Origin: an uncultured Planctomycetaceae bacterium
GTDB lineage: Bacteria; Planctomycetota; Planctomycetia; Pirellulales; Pirellulaceae
Assembly (NCBI GenBank): GCA_903863885.1
Contig: CAIPEB010000306.1
Span: 1 to 64,000 of the forward strand
DNA length: 64,000 bases
Reading direction: 5' to 3'
The notes under the pieces are model-generated. The model was given only the letters and a program-made list of their open reading frames with translations. It was not told the origin of the DNA and did no database searches. How positions within the stretch are numbered: position 1 is the stretch's first letter; every line of letters starts with the position of its first letter. The position numbers and the translations under genes were made by a program. Positions 1 to 8,848 of this stretch are shown here, piece after piece.

Positions 1-254
1 AGTTTTTTTGTGATTCAGCGAAGAAACTTCACAAGGCCTTCGCTGGTTCTAGGCCTAGATGGTCGAGGATTGCGACGTGATCTTCGCGTGGCAATCGCAG
101 TATCAATTCAGCAGCGGCAGCCGGATCTTCAACATGCGCGGAGAAGCAATCACTTCACTTACAGGAAAGCCCGCTCTGCGCTTGGAACGTACAGTTCCAA
201 GGGGCGGAGGTCGCCACTTACAACAACGGCCATGCGTTTTTTGGAAGGTTCAAC

Positions 255-1589
255 ATGCGAAGCGACGACTTCACCTGGCAGTCCGATCCGCGCCGCACGC
301 GCCGCCGCTTCATCCGCGACACGGCACTCTTGACAGCCGCGGGGCCTCTCACGGCGTTCCCGATGTGTGCGGCCGCTGAGCCGCCCGCAGCCGAGGCCGC
401 GGAGCAGGCCCACGCCGAAATCTGGCGGCGCTTCATCGGCCCGCACAATGTCATGCTGGACTTCACCATGCTGGACGGCTCGGTGTCGTTGCCGACCCCT
501 GAGGAGTGCCGAGCCGGCAAACCGAACGCGTTGGGCTGGTGGGCCCCCATTGAGAATGGCGCGATGTTCTGCGGACTCTATCTGGACGCGGCTGTCAACC
601 GCTGGCGCCGCACGCGGTCCGCGGAAGATGCGGAAAAGGCGCGGCGACTAATGGAGGGCCTGCTGTTCCTGAACTCGATCAGCGACGTCCCCGGCTTTGT
701 CGGCCGCGGTGTGAGCACCGATGGAAAATCACATTACGCCATGGGCTCCAACGACCAGACTTTCCCGTGGTTCCTGGGCCTGTGGCGTTATCTCGATTCC
801 GGGCTGGCCGGCAACGACGAGCGGCGGATCGTGGCCCACCTATCCGAGACCGCCGATGCGATCGTGAAACTCAACTGGGCGATGCCAGCTGAGCCGCCGT
901 TCGGCCGGCGCGGCGGATTCCTGGGCCTCGGCTTCGACAACGTGCCCCGCTTGCTGTTTGTGGCGAAGATGATGCACGTCCTCTCCGGGGACGCGAAATG
1001 GGACGCGATCTACCGGGCGGCCCTGGCACGGCGCGGCGGCAAGGACCAGCATTCCGGCCTCGAAGTCTGCGAACGGGGCATGTTCTTCGAGACTGCCTAT
1101 CACCACACCTGGACCTCTTGCTGCAGCGTGGGCGCGCTCCGCGGCCTGTGGGAACTGGAAAAGGACGAAACCCTCCGGGCCGCCTTCGCTCAGGGGCTGC
1201 AAGCCAGCGCCGACATCGCTTTCCAATATCTGCGGCTGGCGCAACAATTCGATCGCGACGACAAATCGTTCTTCGATCCCGACTGGCGCCGCTGCATGCT
1301 GCCGCTGTGGAAACCGCAGCAAACCGAGCAGGAGGCGCAAGACCTGGCCCACGAACAGTTACGGGCCTTCTGCAAGCAGTCGCCCCGCCGAAGCAAGGAA
1401 TGCGATTTCGTTCGCGAACCAGCTTCCGCCGCCTGGATCGTCACCCTGGCGCCCGATCCCGTCATCCTCACGCAGCGCGCTGCGGATATCCGCCGCGTCA
1501 TTGCGCATTACAACTACGCTGCACTGTACTACTGCACGTTCTTTTGGGTGGAATCGGCATGGTGGCGACTTGTGGCTGCGGCAATGTAG
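255..1589 (+). CDS. Tat-exported alpha/alpha-toroid protein, function unknown
   Basis: Protein of about 444 residues. Residues 15-40 form a twin-arginine signal (RRTRRRFIRD followed by a hydrophobic stretch and an Ala-rich cleavage region), so export in the folded state is likely. The rest is Trp-rich and helical, with repeated helix-pair patterns (GWWAPIENGAMFCGLYLDAA, NDQTFPWFLGLWRYLDSG, ETAYHHTWTSCCSVGALRGLW) typical of six-hairpin glycosidase and polysaccharide-lyase toroids. No family-defining catalytic motif was recognised, so the glycan link is inference from fold and neighbours. The ATG at 255 follows a GAAGG sequence about 10 bases upstream. The frame stays open upstream without another good start. 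It lies just ahead of the Kelch-fused glycosidase and may be cotranscribed with it. Confidence 0.75.
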   Translation: MRSDDFTWQSDPRRTRRRFIRDTALLTAAGPLTAFPMCAAAEPPAAEAAEQAHAEIWRRFIGPHNVMLDFTMLDGSVSLPTPEECRAGKPNALGWWAPIENGAMFCGLYLDAAVNRWRRTRSAEDAEKARRLMEGLLFLNSISDVPGFVGRGVSTDGKSHYAMGSNDQTFPWFLGLWRYLDSGLAGNDERRIVAHLSETADAIVKLNWAMPAEPPFGRRGGFLGLGFDNVPRLLFVAKMMHVLSGDAKWDAIYRAALARRGGKDQHSGLEVCERGMFFETAYHHTWTSCCSVGALRGLWELEKDETLRAAFAQGLQASADIAFQYLRLAQQFDRDDKSFFDPDWRRCMLPLWKPQQTEQEAQDLAHEQLRAFCKQSPRRSKECDFVREPASAAWIVTLAPDPVILTQRAADIRRVIAHYNYAALYYCTFFWVESAWWRLVAAAM

Positions 1590-1667
1590 TCTATTCGCTG
1601 TTTCCATCCCAATAAGATGCTGTCGCAGTGGAGGTCCCCGCGCGAATCGACAGAGGAGGCCTTTATC

Positions 1668-4600
1668 ATGCGGAGTACGATGTTCATTCACAGCCTGGGG
1701 CTGCTGATGTTGTGCCTTGGCGCAACGGCTCGGCAGGGAGTTGCCGACATCGCGAGTCCGCGCAGCAAGACAGTCTATTCCGTACTGCGCGAGCCACTGC
1801 CGGCCGAAGTCCTCGGCACCAGGGAAAGTGACAGGGAGGTCATCATCGAGGGTCCCACCTTCACTTACAGCCTGCAAAAGGCAACGGGTGGGATCTGTTC
1901 CCTGAAAGCGTGTCGCCAAGGGGCCGCGGTCCTGGAACTCGTCGGACCGGCGGATATCGTGGTCGACGACTACCGGCTGGCCGCAGACAGTACGGTCGGT
2001 ACGACTGGCATCGTCCGCCAGAGCAGTGAGCAGATCGTGCTCGAAACGGAGGGCACGTTGCACAGCAGTACGGCCGGCGCCCCAGAACTGCCCTATCGCC
2101 TGACGACAACCGTCTATAACGACGGAGTGGTCGTGTCGCAGATCACGCTTCACCCCCGGCAAGATGTCGCGGTACGTCGTGGCATCGAGTTCCGCGCCGC
2201 GGCGCAGGGTGTTTTTCGGCATTGCCTGCATAAGACCCGGAGCGAGCATGACGCGGCAGTCCGACCGATCGCATTGCCGATGCCGGGCAAGAGCATGGCC
2301 TTTACCGATCGGACCTCCTGCCTGCAAGTCTTCAGCTCGGAAGCCGCCTTGGCGATCTTCACCGACGGGGGCGGGCTGAACTTGAGCGACGACAAGCGGG
2401 AAACGGCCATGGTTCATGTTCTCGAGGCGCCGGCCGACCGCGTCCGCCTGGAGCTTTTGCAGAAGATCGTCGCCGTCGGCCCGGGCGATGAGCCGTTTCT
2501 GCTGAAGGCGGACGGCGGCTGTACTTTTCGCGTGGGTCTGAGCGTCGCTCCTAACAGGCACCCGCATCCCCGCTGGCGCGACCTCAGGATGTTTGTGTGG
2601 GCGGGTGATGCCAAGAACCCGTACCCGACCGACGAGGAGGTTCGAGAGGTGGCCCGGCTGGGATTCACCCTCTTTCAGATGCACCGGGTCGGGACGCCGG
2701 GCGAGCCGCGTCCCCCGGCCGATCAGTTGCAGCGCGTGATCGATGCGGTGCACGCGTCAGGCATGCTCTTCCTGTGGACGGAGAACGCCGACCTGATGTA
2801 TGCCAATGCCCCGAGGGTGGCGGAACTCCGTGAAAGCGGCCAGTGGCCGCTCTGGCAGGGATTCAATTATGGCGGACGGTACTGTGCCACGATGGATCCC
2901 TACTGTGATCTGGTGGCCACTTGTCTCGCGTCACCCAACGGCTTGAGTGACTACCGGCAGGTCACGTGGACGCGAATGTTCGATAAGTACGCCGTCGACG
3001 GCCTCTACCTGGATGACAATCTGGCGTACGCGAATTGCGAGCTCTGGAAAGAACATGGGCATCCGCGGCAGACGTACGACTGCCTGATCGAACTGCACGA
3101 TGTGAACTGGCGGCGCCGCCAACTGTTTCGACAGCGATGCCCGCACGCCGTGCTGGTCGACCACTGCAGCACGGCGACGTTCTTGCCGGTGATCGCCGAT
3201 TTCGACGTCCATCTCTACGGCGAAGGATACGGTTTCGCCACGCCGGAAACGTATCGGGATCAATTCGGCTGGCTGCAGAGCATGCCCGCCCAGGGTTGCA
3301 TCTGGCCCGGCGACTCAGAGAGTTCGCGGTGTGCCGCGCGCGTGGCCTACAACTTTGACTTGCTGACCGGCGGCGGACAATACAGCTACCTGTGCTGGCG
3401 TCTGTGGCCCGGCAAGTTCCCTTATGCGGCCGGAGTCACGGCCGACGAGACCTGGTTCGTGCGGACCTATAACCTCGCGCAGTTTTATTTCGGGATGTAC
3501 GAGTCGGACCCCTGCAGCGTCGCCAATTCAAAACGTCTCGTCTCCAATACGGCGCCCCAAACCTACGCGGCAGCCTATCGGAACCGAGCGTGGGGCGACT
3601 GGCTGATCGTCCTGGCCACTATGGCTCAGCAGCCTCAGGCGGCGTCCCTGGGGTTCGCGGCTCTCGAGGGGCTGAGCATGGCCCCCGACTCGCGGTATGC
3701 GCTCTACGACGTCCATCAGCGAAGCGTGCAATACCATGACGGAGCCTCGCTCGGGCGCGGATTGGCCGACTTCACGCTGCCGGCCGGAGGGCTGGGGCTG
3801 TTTTGCCTCCGCCCGGTCCCCGCGAACGGTCCCTATCATCTGTGGGGCGGGAAGCGGATTTCCGAAGAATGGACGCTTGCGGACTCAAAGCTGACCTGCG
3901 GACTTCACGGACCGAACGGACTCGAAGACCTTGTCCTCCTGGCCGACCCAAACCGCACAATTGAAGAAGTCAAAGTCGCGGGCAAGCCGGCGATGTTCGT
4001 CCGGGATCCCGCAAGCGGTTTGGTCTATGGGCAGGTGACTTTTGCGGCTGATCCGATCCAACTGGAAGCCGCCTGCCTGCCTGCGGGCAAGTCGCAATTG
4101 CCGGAACGGCCGATCCCCAAACTCGTGGCGCCGGGGCGGCAGGCTTCCGTCTCGGCTGCCGCTGCGGAGTACTCGTGGACCAAGGTGATGCAGGCCGCCG
4201 CGTTCGCTGAACGGGACGGTGCCGGAGCCGCGACGTACGACGGCAAGATGTGGTTACTCGGCGGCTGGGGGGACGACCCTGCGGGAGGTCCGCGCCACGT
4301 GGGCTACAACGATGTGTGGAACACCGTCGACGGACTGCGTTGGACGCAAGTCAGGCCCAACACGCTAAGTGCCACGGATGTCTGGGAAGGTCGCCACTGC
4401 GGCGGGTATGCCGTCTTCAACAACAGGATGTGGATTGTGGGAGGCGACCCGCTCCGGAAGCACTTCCAGAACGACGTCTGGAGTTCCACGGACGGAGTCG
4501 CCTGGCAACAAGCGACGGCCAACGCGCCGTGGGGCCAGCGGAATCTGCACGTGACGATGGTGCATGACGGCAAGCTCTGGGTGATGGGCGGTCAAGCCAT

Positions 4601-5153
4601 GCCTCAATTCGTGCCCGACGTTCCGGAAGCCTTCTACAACGATGTGTGGAACAGCACCGACGGCGTGAACTGGACGCAGGTCACGGCCCGCGCACCCTGG
4701 TCACCGCGAGGCATGATCCAGGGATCGGTGGAGTTCCAGGGGCGGATGTGGCTGCTCGGCGGCGGCACCTACGACACGCCCGCTCATCCGACACGGGCGT
4801 TCTATAACGAAGTCTGGAGTTCCGCGGACGGAGTGCAGTGGCAATTGAACGCGGTCGCTCCGTGGCCACCCAGGCAGTATCACAGCGTGGCCGTATTCGA
4901 CAACAAGATGTGGGTCATGGCCGGCGGCAACAACAGCACGCCCGGTTACAACCGCAATGACGTGTGGTACTCCGCGGACGGTGTGAACTGGACCGAACTG
5001 CCGAACACTCCTTGGCCGCCCCGCCACGCGGGAACCGCCTTTGTCCACAACGGCCATCTTTGGATGGTCGCGGGGAGTCATCCGGACAGCACTCCGATCA
5101 ACGACGTATGGCGGCTCGACAAATCGTCCGCTCCCCGGCAGCCTGCCGAATAG
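1668..5153 (+). CDS. Exported glycosidase-like TIM barrel fused to C-terminal Kelch propeller
   Basis: About 1161 residues from the ATG at 1668, which has a strong AGGAGG about 12 bases upstream; an upstream ATG at 1617 lacks one. Residues 1-30 look like a signal peptide. Residues about 60-300 are beta-sandwich-like and 310-620 a TIM-barrel-like domain with acidic strand ends (KYAVDGLYLDDNLAY, then IADFDVHLYGEGYGF and CIWPGDSESSRC), resembling DUF6067/GH-D-like uncharacterised glycosidases. The last ~330 residues hold about six Kelch-type repeats: each has a G-G pair in a MWxxGG context and a YNDVW(N/S)S(T/A)DGVxWxQV block. Kelch blades normally bind proteins or glycans. The exact substrate is unknown. 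The next gene, a GH3 enzyme, starts 96 bases downstream. Confidence 0.8.
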   Translation: MRSTMFIHSLGLLMLCLGATARQGVADIASPRSKTVYSVLREPLPAEVLGTRESDREVIIEGPTFTYSLQKATGGICSLKACRQGAAVLELVGPADIVVDDYRLAADSTVGTTGIVRQSSEQIVLETEGTLHSSTAGAPELPYRLTTTVYNDGVVVSQITLHPRQDVAVRRGIEFRAAAQGVFRHCLHKTRSEHDAAVRPIALPMPGKSMAFTDRTSCLQVFSSEAALAIFTDGGGLNLSDDKRETAMVHVLEAPADRVRLELLQKIVAVGPGDEPFLLKADGGCTFRVGLSVAPNRHPHPRWRDLRMFVWAGDAKNPYPTDEEVREVARLGFTLFQMHRVGTPGEPRPPADQLQRVIDAVHASGMLFLWTENADLMYANAPRVAELRESGQWPLWQGFNYGGRYCATMDPYCDLVATCLASPNGLSDYRQVTWTRMFDKYAVDGLYLDDNLAYANCELWKEHGHPRQTYDCLIELHDVNWRRRQLFRQRCPHAVLVDHCSTATFLPVIADFDVHLYGEGYGFATPETYRDQFGWLQSMPAQGCIWPGDSESSRCAARVAYNFDLLTGGGQYSYLCWRLWPGKFPYAAGVTADETWFVRTYNLAQFYFGMYESDPCSVANSKRLVSNTAPQTYAAAYRNRAWGDWLIVLATMAQQPQAASLGFAALEGLSMAPDSRYALYDVHQRSVQYHDGASLGRGLADFTLPAGGLGLFCLRPVPANGPYHLWGGKRISEEWTLADSKLTCGLHGPNGLEDLVLLADPNRTIEEVKVAGKPAMFVRDPASGLVYGQVTFAADPIQLEAACLPAGKSQLPERPIPKLVAPGRQASVSAAAAEYSWTKVMQAAAFAERDGAGAATYDGKMWLLGGWGDDPAGGPRHVGYNDVWNTVDGLRWTQVRPNTLSATDVWEGRHCGGYAVFNNRMWIVGGDPLRKHFQNDVWSSTDGVAWQQATANAPWGQRNLHVTMVHDGKLWVMGGQAMPQFVPDVPEAFYNDVWNSTDGVNWTQVTARAPWSPRGMIQGSVEFQGRMWLLGGGTYDTPAHPTRAFYNEVWSSADGVQWQLNAVAPWPPRQYHSVAVFDNKMWVMAGGNNSTPGYNRNDVWYSADGVNWTELPNTPWPPRHAGTAFVHNGHLWMVAGSHPDSTPINDVWRLDKSSAPRQPAE

Positions 5154-5249
5154 TTCGTGTTCCAAGAGTATCTTTCGTGCTTCGGATTGCGAACCTCAGG
5201 GTTCAAAGCCGTGATTTCTTACTGGCCCCGGTGATGAGACGACACTGCG

Positions 5250-7379
5250 ATGAAACACATCCGCTCACTGCTCGCCGCCCTGCTGCTCGCGCCGCTGACC
5301 GCAGTGCACGCTGCCGACGTGCGCGGGGCAGACCTCTTTCGCGATTCCTCGCAGCCTGTTGACGTCCGCGTGGCTGATTTGCTCTCGCGATTGACGCTCG
5401 AAGAGAAGGCGACATTGCTCGATCACAAAGGTCCGACCGTCCAGCGGTTCGGCATTCGCTCTGACCAGTGGAACCAATGCCTCAACGGTGTGAAGTGGGA
5501 TCGGCCGACAACGCTGTTTCCCACCTGCATCGCAATGGCGGCGACGTGGGATACGAATCTCGTTCACGAAGTGGCGACGGTGTTGTCCGACGAAGCACGA
5601 GCAATCTACAACGGCTGGCACCTGAACCCGAACGAGGCGGGCGAGCACAAGGGGCTGATCTACCGCGCGCCGGTCATTAATATCGGCCGCAATCCGTATT
5701 GGGGCCGCAATCACGAGGCGTGGGGCGAGGACCCGTTTCTGACGGGGAATATGGCAGTGGCCTACGTGCGTGGTTTGCAGGGCGACGACCCGCGTTACCT
5801 GAAGATCGCGGCCACACTCAAACACTATGCCGTCAATAACGTGGAGGCGGATCGCACGGCGTTGAACGCGTCCGTGCCGGAGGCCATGCTGCGCGATTAC
5901 TGGCTGCCGCATTTCCGCGACGCGGTGGTCGATGGCAACGCGCAGTCGCTGATGGCCAGCTACAACGCGATCAACGGCACGCCGAACAATATAAACCACT
6001 GGCTGCTCACGGACGTGCTGAAGAACGAGTGGCGGCATGAGGGCTTCGTCGTCTCGGATCTGGGCGGCGTCCGCACCATGGTGGCCGGCCACAGCAAGGG
6101 CACGATGACCTACGTCGATGCGGTCGCGCAGTCGGTGATGGCGGGCTGCGACTTTTCCGACAAGGAGTATCGCGAAAACATCCCCACTGCCGTGCGCGAA
6201 GGAAAACTCACCGAGGCAAGACTGAATGACGCGGTTTCGCGTGTGCTGCGAGTGCGATTCCGTCTCGGCGAGTTCGATCCGTTTGACGCAGTGCCTTACA
6301 GCAAGATCGCGCCGAACGTGGTGTGCAGCGCCGAACATCGCGACGTCGCATTGAAAGCAGCTCGGGAGAGCATCGTGCTGCTGCAGAATCGCGATCAGTT
6401 GCTGCCGCTGGACAAGTCAAAGCTCAAACGCATCGCCGTGCTTGGTCCGATGTCGAACCGCTTGGTGCTGAATAACTACAACGGCCAACCGGACGCGATC
6501 ATAACGGCGTTGCAGGGCATCCGGGATCGCGCCGGTAAAGACGTCGAGCTGCTCCACGACGATGGCTGCAATGTGACGGGCGGCGGCCGCGAAGACACCG
6601 GCATTGCGCATGCTGCTGATCTCGCGCGCGGTGCGGATGTTGCGATCGTCTGCGTGGGAACGGACGGGCGAGTAGAGCACGAAGGACGCGACAGAATTAC
6701 GCTGGGACTCACCGGCGCGCAGGAAGAACTGGTGAAGGCCGTGCTCGCCGCGAATCCGCGCACCGTCGTCGTGCAGATGAGCGCCGGCCCACTGACAGTG
6801 CCCTGGTTGAAAGCGAACGTGCCCACAATGCTGCAAGCCTGGTGGAGCGGCGAGGAAGGCGGCCACGCGCTGGCCGACGTGCTCTTCGGCGAAGTGAATC
6901 CTGCGGGACGTCTGCCGCACACGGTCTATGCCGGCGAGGCGCAGGTACCGCCGCAGGACGAATACGACATCAGCCAGGGCTTCACCTACATGTACCTGAA
7001 GAGCGAACCGCTTTACGCTTTCGGCCATGGCCTGAGCTACACGCGGTTCGAGTATGCGGGCCTCGAAGCTTCCGGCACGCCGCTTACCGTCACCGCCACG
7101 ATCAAGAACACCGGAACACTCGCAGGCGATGAAGTCGCGCAGCTCTATCTCGTACCGCCAAAGTCCGACGCCGCACGTCCGCGACTGATGCTGCGCGGCT
7201 TCCAACGCGTAAGTTTGCAGCCCGGCGAATCGAAACAGGTCCGCTTCACCGTGCCGGATGAAAGACTTGCGTTTTGGAACACGGAGACCAAGCACTTTGA
7301 CGTGCAGCGCGGCGCGTGGGGCGTGAACGTGGGCGCCTCGTCCTCGGACATTCGACTTCAAGCTCGTTTCATCAAGTGA
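5250..7379 (+). CDS. Glycoside hydrolase family 3 beta-glycosidase
   Basis: 709 residues, normal length for a three-domain GH3 enzyme (beta-glucosidase or beta-xylosidase type). A signal peptide of about 22 residues ends in HAAD. The N-terminal TIM barrel carries NIGRNPYWGRNHEAWGEDP, the substrate-binding KHYAVNN block and the nucleophile Asp at about residue 270 in FVVSDLGG. The second alpha/beta domain starts near residue 370 (ARESIVLLQNRDQLLPL) and contains GxxGRVEHEGRDR. A fibronectin-III-like domain closes the protein (GDEVAQLYLVPPKS). It would release non-reducing-end beta-linked glucose or xylose outside the cytoplasm. Which sugar is not decidable from sequence alone. The signal peptide belongs to a recurring type seen in six other genes here. 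Confidence 0.93.
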   Translation: MKHIRSLLAALLLAPLTAVHAADVRGADLFRDSSQPVDVRVADLLSRLTLEEKATLLDHKGPTVQRFGIRSDQWNQCLNGVKWDRPTTLFPTCIAMAATWDTNLVHEVATVLSDEARAIYNGWHLNPNEAGEHKGLIYRAPVINIGRNPYWGRNHEAWGEDPFLTGNMAVAYVRGLQGDDPRYLKIAATLKHYAVNNVEADRTALNASVPEAMLRDYWLPHFRDAVVDGNAQSLMASYNAINGTPNNINHWLLTDVLKNEWRHEGFVVSDLGGVRTMVAGHSKGTMTYVDAVAQSVMAGCDFSDKEYRENIPTAVREGKLTEARLNDAVSRVLRVRFRLGEFDPFDAVPYSKIAPNVVCSAEHRDVALKAARESIVLLQNRDQLLPLDKSKLKRIAVLGPMSNRLVLNNYNGQPDAIITALQGIRDRAGKDVELLHDDGCNVTGGGREDTGIAHAADLARGADVAIVCVGTDGRVEHEGRDRITLGLTGAQEELVKAVLAANPRTVVVQMSAGPLTVPWLKANVPTMLQAWWSGEEGGHALADVLFGEVNPAGRLPHTVYAGEAQVPPQDEYDISQGFTYMYLKSEPLYAFGHGLSYTRFEYAGLEASGTPLTVTATIKNTGTLAGDEVAQLYLVPPKSDAARPRLMLRGFQRVSLQPGESKQVRFTVPDERLAFWNTETKHFDVQRGAWGVNVGASSSDIRLQARFIK

Positions 7380-7506
7380 ACCGTCCTCGAACGTCGTGCG
7401 GAACGGCGCGACGCGCGATTCAGGACATGCGAGCAAAGGTGATGAACGGCGAGATGACCGCGGGCCGGCGTCGACGTATGCGCGTGCCTGTCTCTTGACT
7501 TCGCAT

Positions 7507-8796
7507 TCACACGATTTCCTCGCGAACGGAATCCCAGCGAACCTGCCGCCGCTGCTGGTACGAGAGCAGCGACATGAGGAACGTTGCGGTTTCAATGAAG
7601 GCCTCGTCAGTCGAACACTTGGGCGTGCCGCGGTTCTGGATGCAATTCACCCAATCCACGACGTGATCGGGTTGCTCGGGAGTCAGCTTCCAGTCATAGC
7701 CTTTGGGCAGGTCCTTTCGGGGGTTGTGATCTTCGGGAAGAATCTGGAAGCGGGTGACATTATGGGCGATGTCGTCGAAACGCAACGTGGCATCGCAGCC
7801 GCAGATCTCAACCGGTTGTTGGGCCTTGCCGGTGTTCATGCTCCCGGTGAATGTCATCGTCCGGCCTAGCTTCTCGAACTCGTAGGTCGCGGACCACGTG
7901 TCCGGCACATCACGATCATCCCGCAACTGAGCGATCAAGCCCGAGCACGTGCAGGTGTCCGGGATGCCGTGACCGAGGAGGTACTGTACGAAGTCCGTCT
8001 CGTGCGAAAGCAAGTCGCCGGCATAACCTGTACCGTAAGCCCAATAACAGCGCCAGTGCCAGAAGTGGCGTTCGTTCCACGGGACCTTCGGCGCCGGTCC
8101 GAGCCAGAGATCCCAGTGCACGTCCTTGGCGACCTGCGCCGGGTCCGGCCTGTCCCATTGATCGTAGTAACCGTACCAGCGCCAATTGGGACGTCCCGGC
8201 AGGGGCGACTTGAAGCGGCCGGTCCGTACCAGGGTGATCGGACCGAGAATGTTCTGGGCCAGCAGTTCCCGGGCCTGCAATGCGCAGGCGGACTGACGGG
8301 CCTGATGTCCAAGCTGGAATACGACGCGGCTGGCTTTCAACGCGTCGCGCATCTGTTTAGCCTCGGCAAGGGTCCGCGAGAACCCCTTCTCACAGTAGAT
8401 ATCCTTGCCGGCTTTCGCGGCATCCAGCACCATCTGGCAATGCCAGTGATCCGGCGTTGCAATGACTACGGCATCGACATTCGGATCCGCCAACAGTTCG
8501 CGGTAATCGACATAGGCTTTCACGTCAGGGTTCTTGCTGCGCTCGATGCCTTTCTGCCGGTGCGGAGCGTATACGTCACACACGGCGGTCACCTTGGCGT
8601 CGGGAGCATTCACCACGGCCTTGATGAGGTCGCCGCCGCGAGTGCCCAGGCCGATGCAGCCGATGCCGACCTGTTTGTTCGGCGATGGTGCGGAAATCGC
8701 CGCGGTGGCGAATGTCGAAACGGCGGCCAAGGCCGTGGCTGCCTTGCCGGTGGCATCAAGGAACCGCCGGCGGTTCATGGCGAGATTTCGTTTCAT
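7507..8796 (-). CDS. Gfo/Idh/MocA oxidoreductase, Tat-exported
   Basis: 429 residues from the ATG at 8796 (MKRNLAMNRRRFLDATGKAA). This start is preferred because it places the twin-arginine signal at the N-terminus. A Rossmann NAD(P)-binding domain follows (VGIGCIGLGTRGGDLIKAV, then VTAVCDVY), with the family Lys in IYCEKGFSRTL, an EKP-like motif variant with Gly in place of Pro. The C-terminal half is the usual Gfo/Idh/MocA beta-sheet domain. Members oxidise or epimerise sugars and polyols; secreted planctomycetal members are mostly uncharacterised. It is the last gene of a minus-strand operon with the esterase (53 bases upstream) and the sulfatase, which suggests action on a sugar freed by them. 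Confidence 0.9.
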   Translation of the reverse strand: MKRNLAMNRRRFLDATGKAATALAAVSTFATAAISAPSPNKQVGIGCIGLGTRGGDLIKAVVNAPDAKVTAVCDVYAPHRQKGIERSKNPDVKAYVDYRELLADPNVDAVVIATPDHWHCQMVLDAAKAGKDIYCEKGFSRTLAEAKQMRDALKASRVVFQLGHQARQSACALQARELLAQNILGPITLVRTGRFKSPLPGRPNWRWYGYYDQWDRPDPAQVAKDVHWDLWLGPAPKVPWNERHFWHWRCYWAYGTGYAGDLLSHETDFVQYLLGHGIPDTCTCSGLIAQLRDDRDVPDTWSATYEFEKLGRTMTFTGSMNTGKAQQPVEICGCDATLRFDDIAHNVTRFQILPEDHNPRKDLPKGYDWKLTPEQPDHVVDWVNCIQNRGTPKCSTDEAFIETATFLMSLLSYQQRRQVRWDSVREEIV

Positions 8797-8848
8797 GACT
8801 TGGAACCTCTGCAGTTTCTCTTCAGGTGATTGTCCACGGACCGCAAGC

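Noticed and set aside
1-254. Possible extension of the first gene or a separate upstream gene
   Set aside because: The frame is open for a distance upstream of 255 but has no start codon with a ribosome-binding site and no recognisable domain.
1359-2753. A 464-codon minus-strand frame over the first two genes
   Set aside because: It spans the boundary of two well-supported plus-strand genes and shows no motif.
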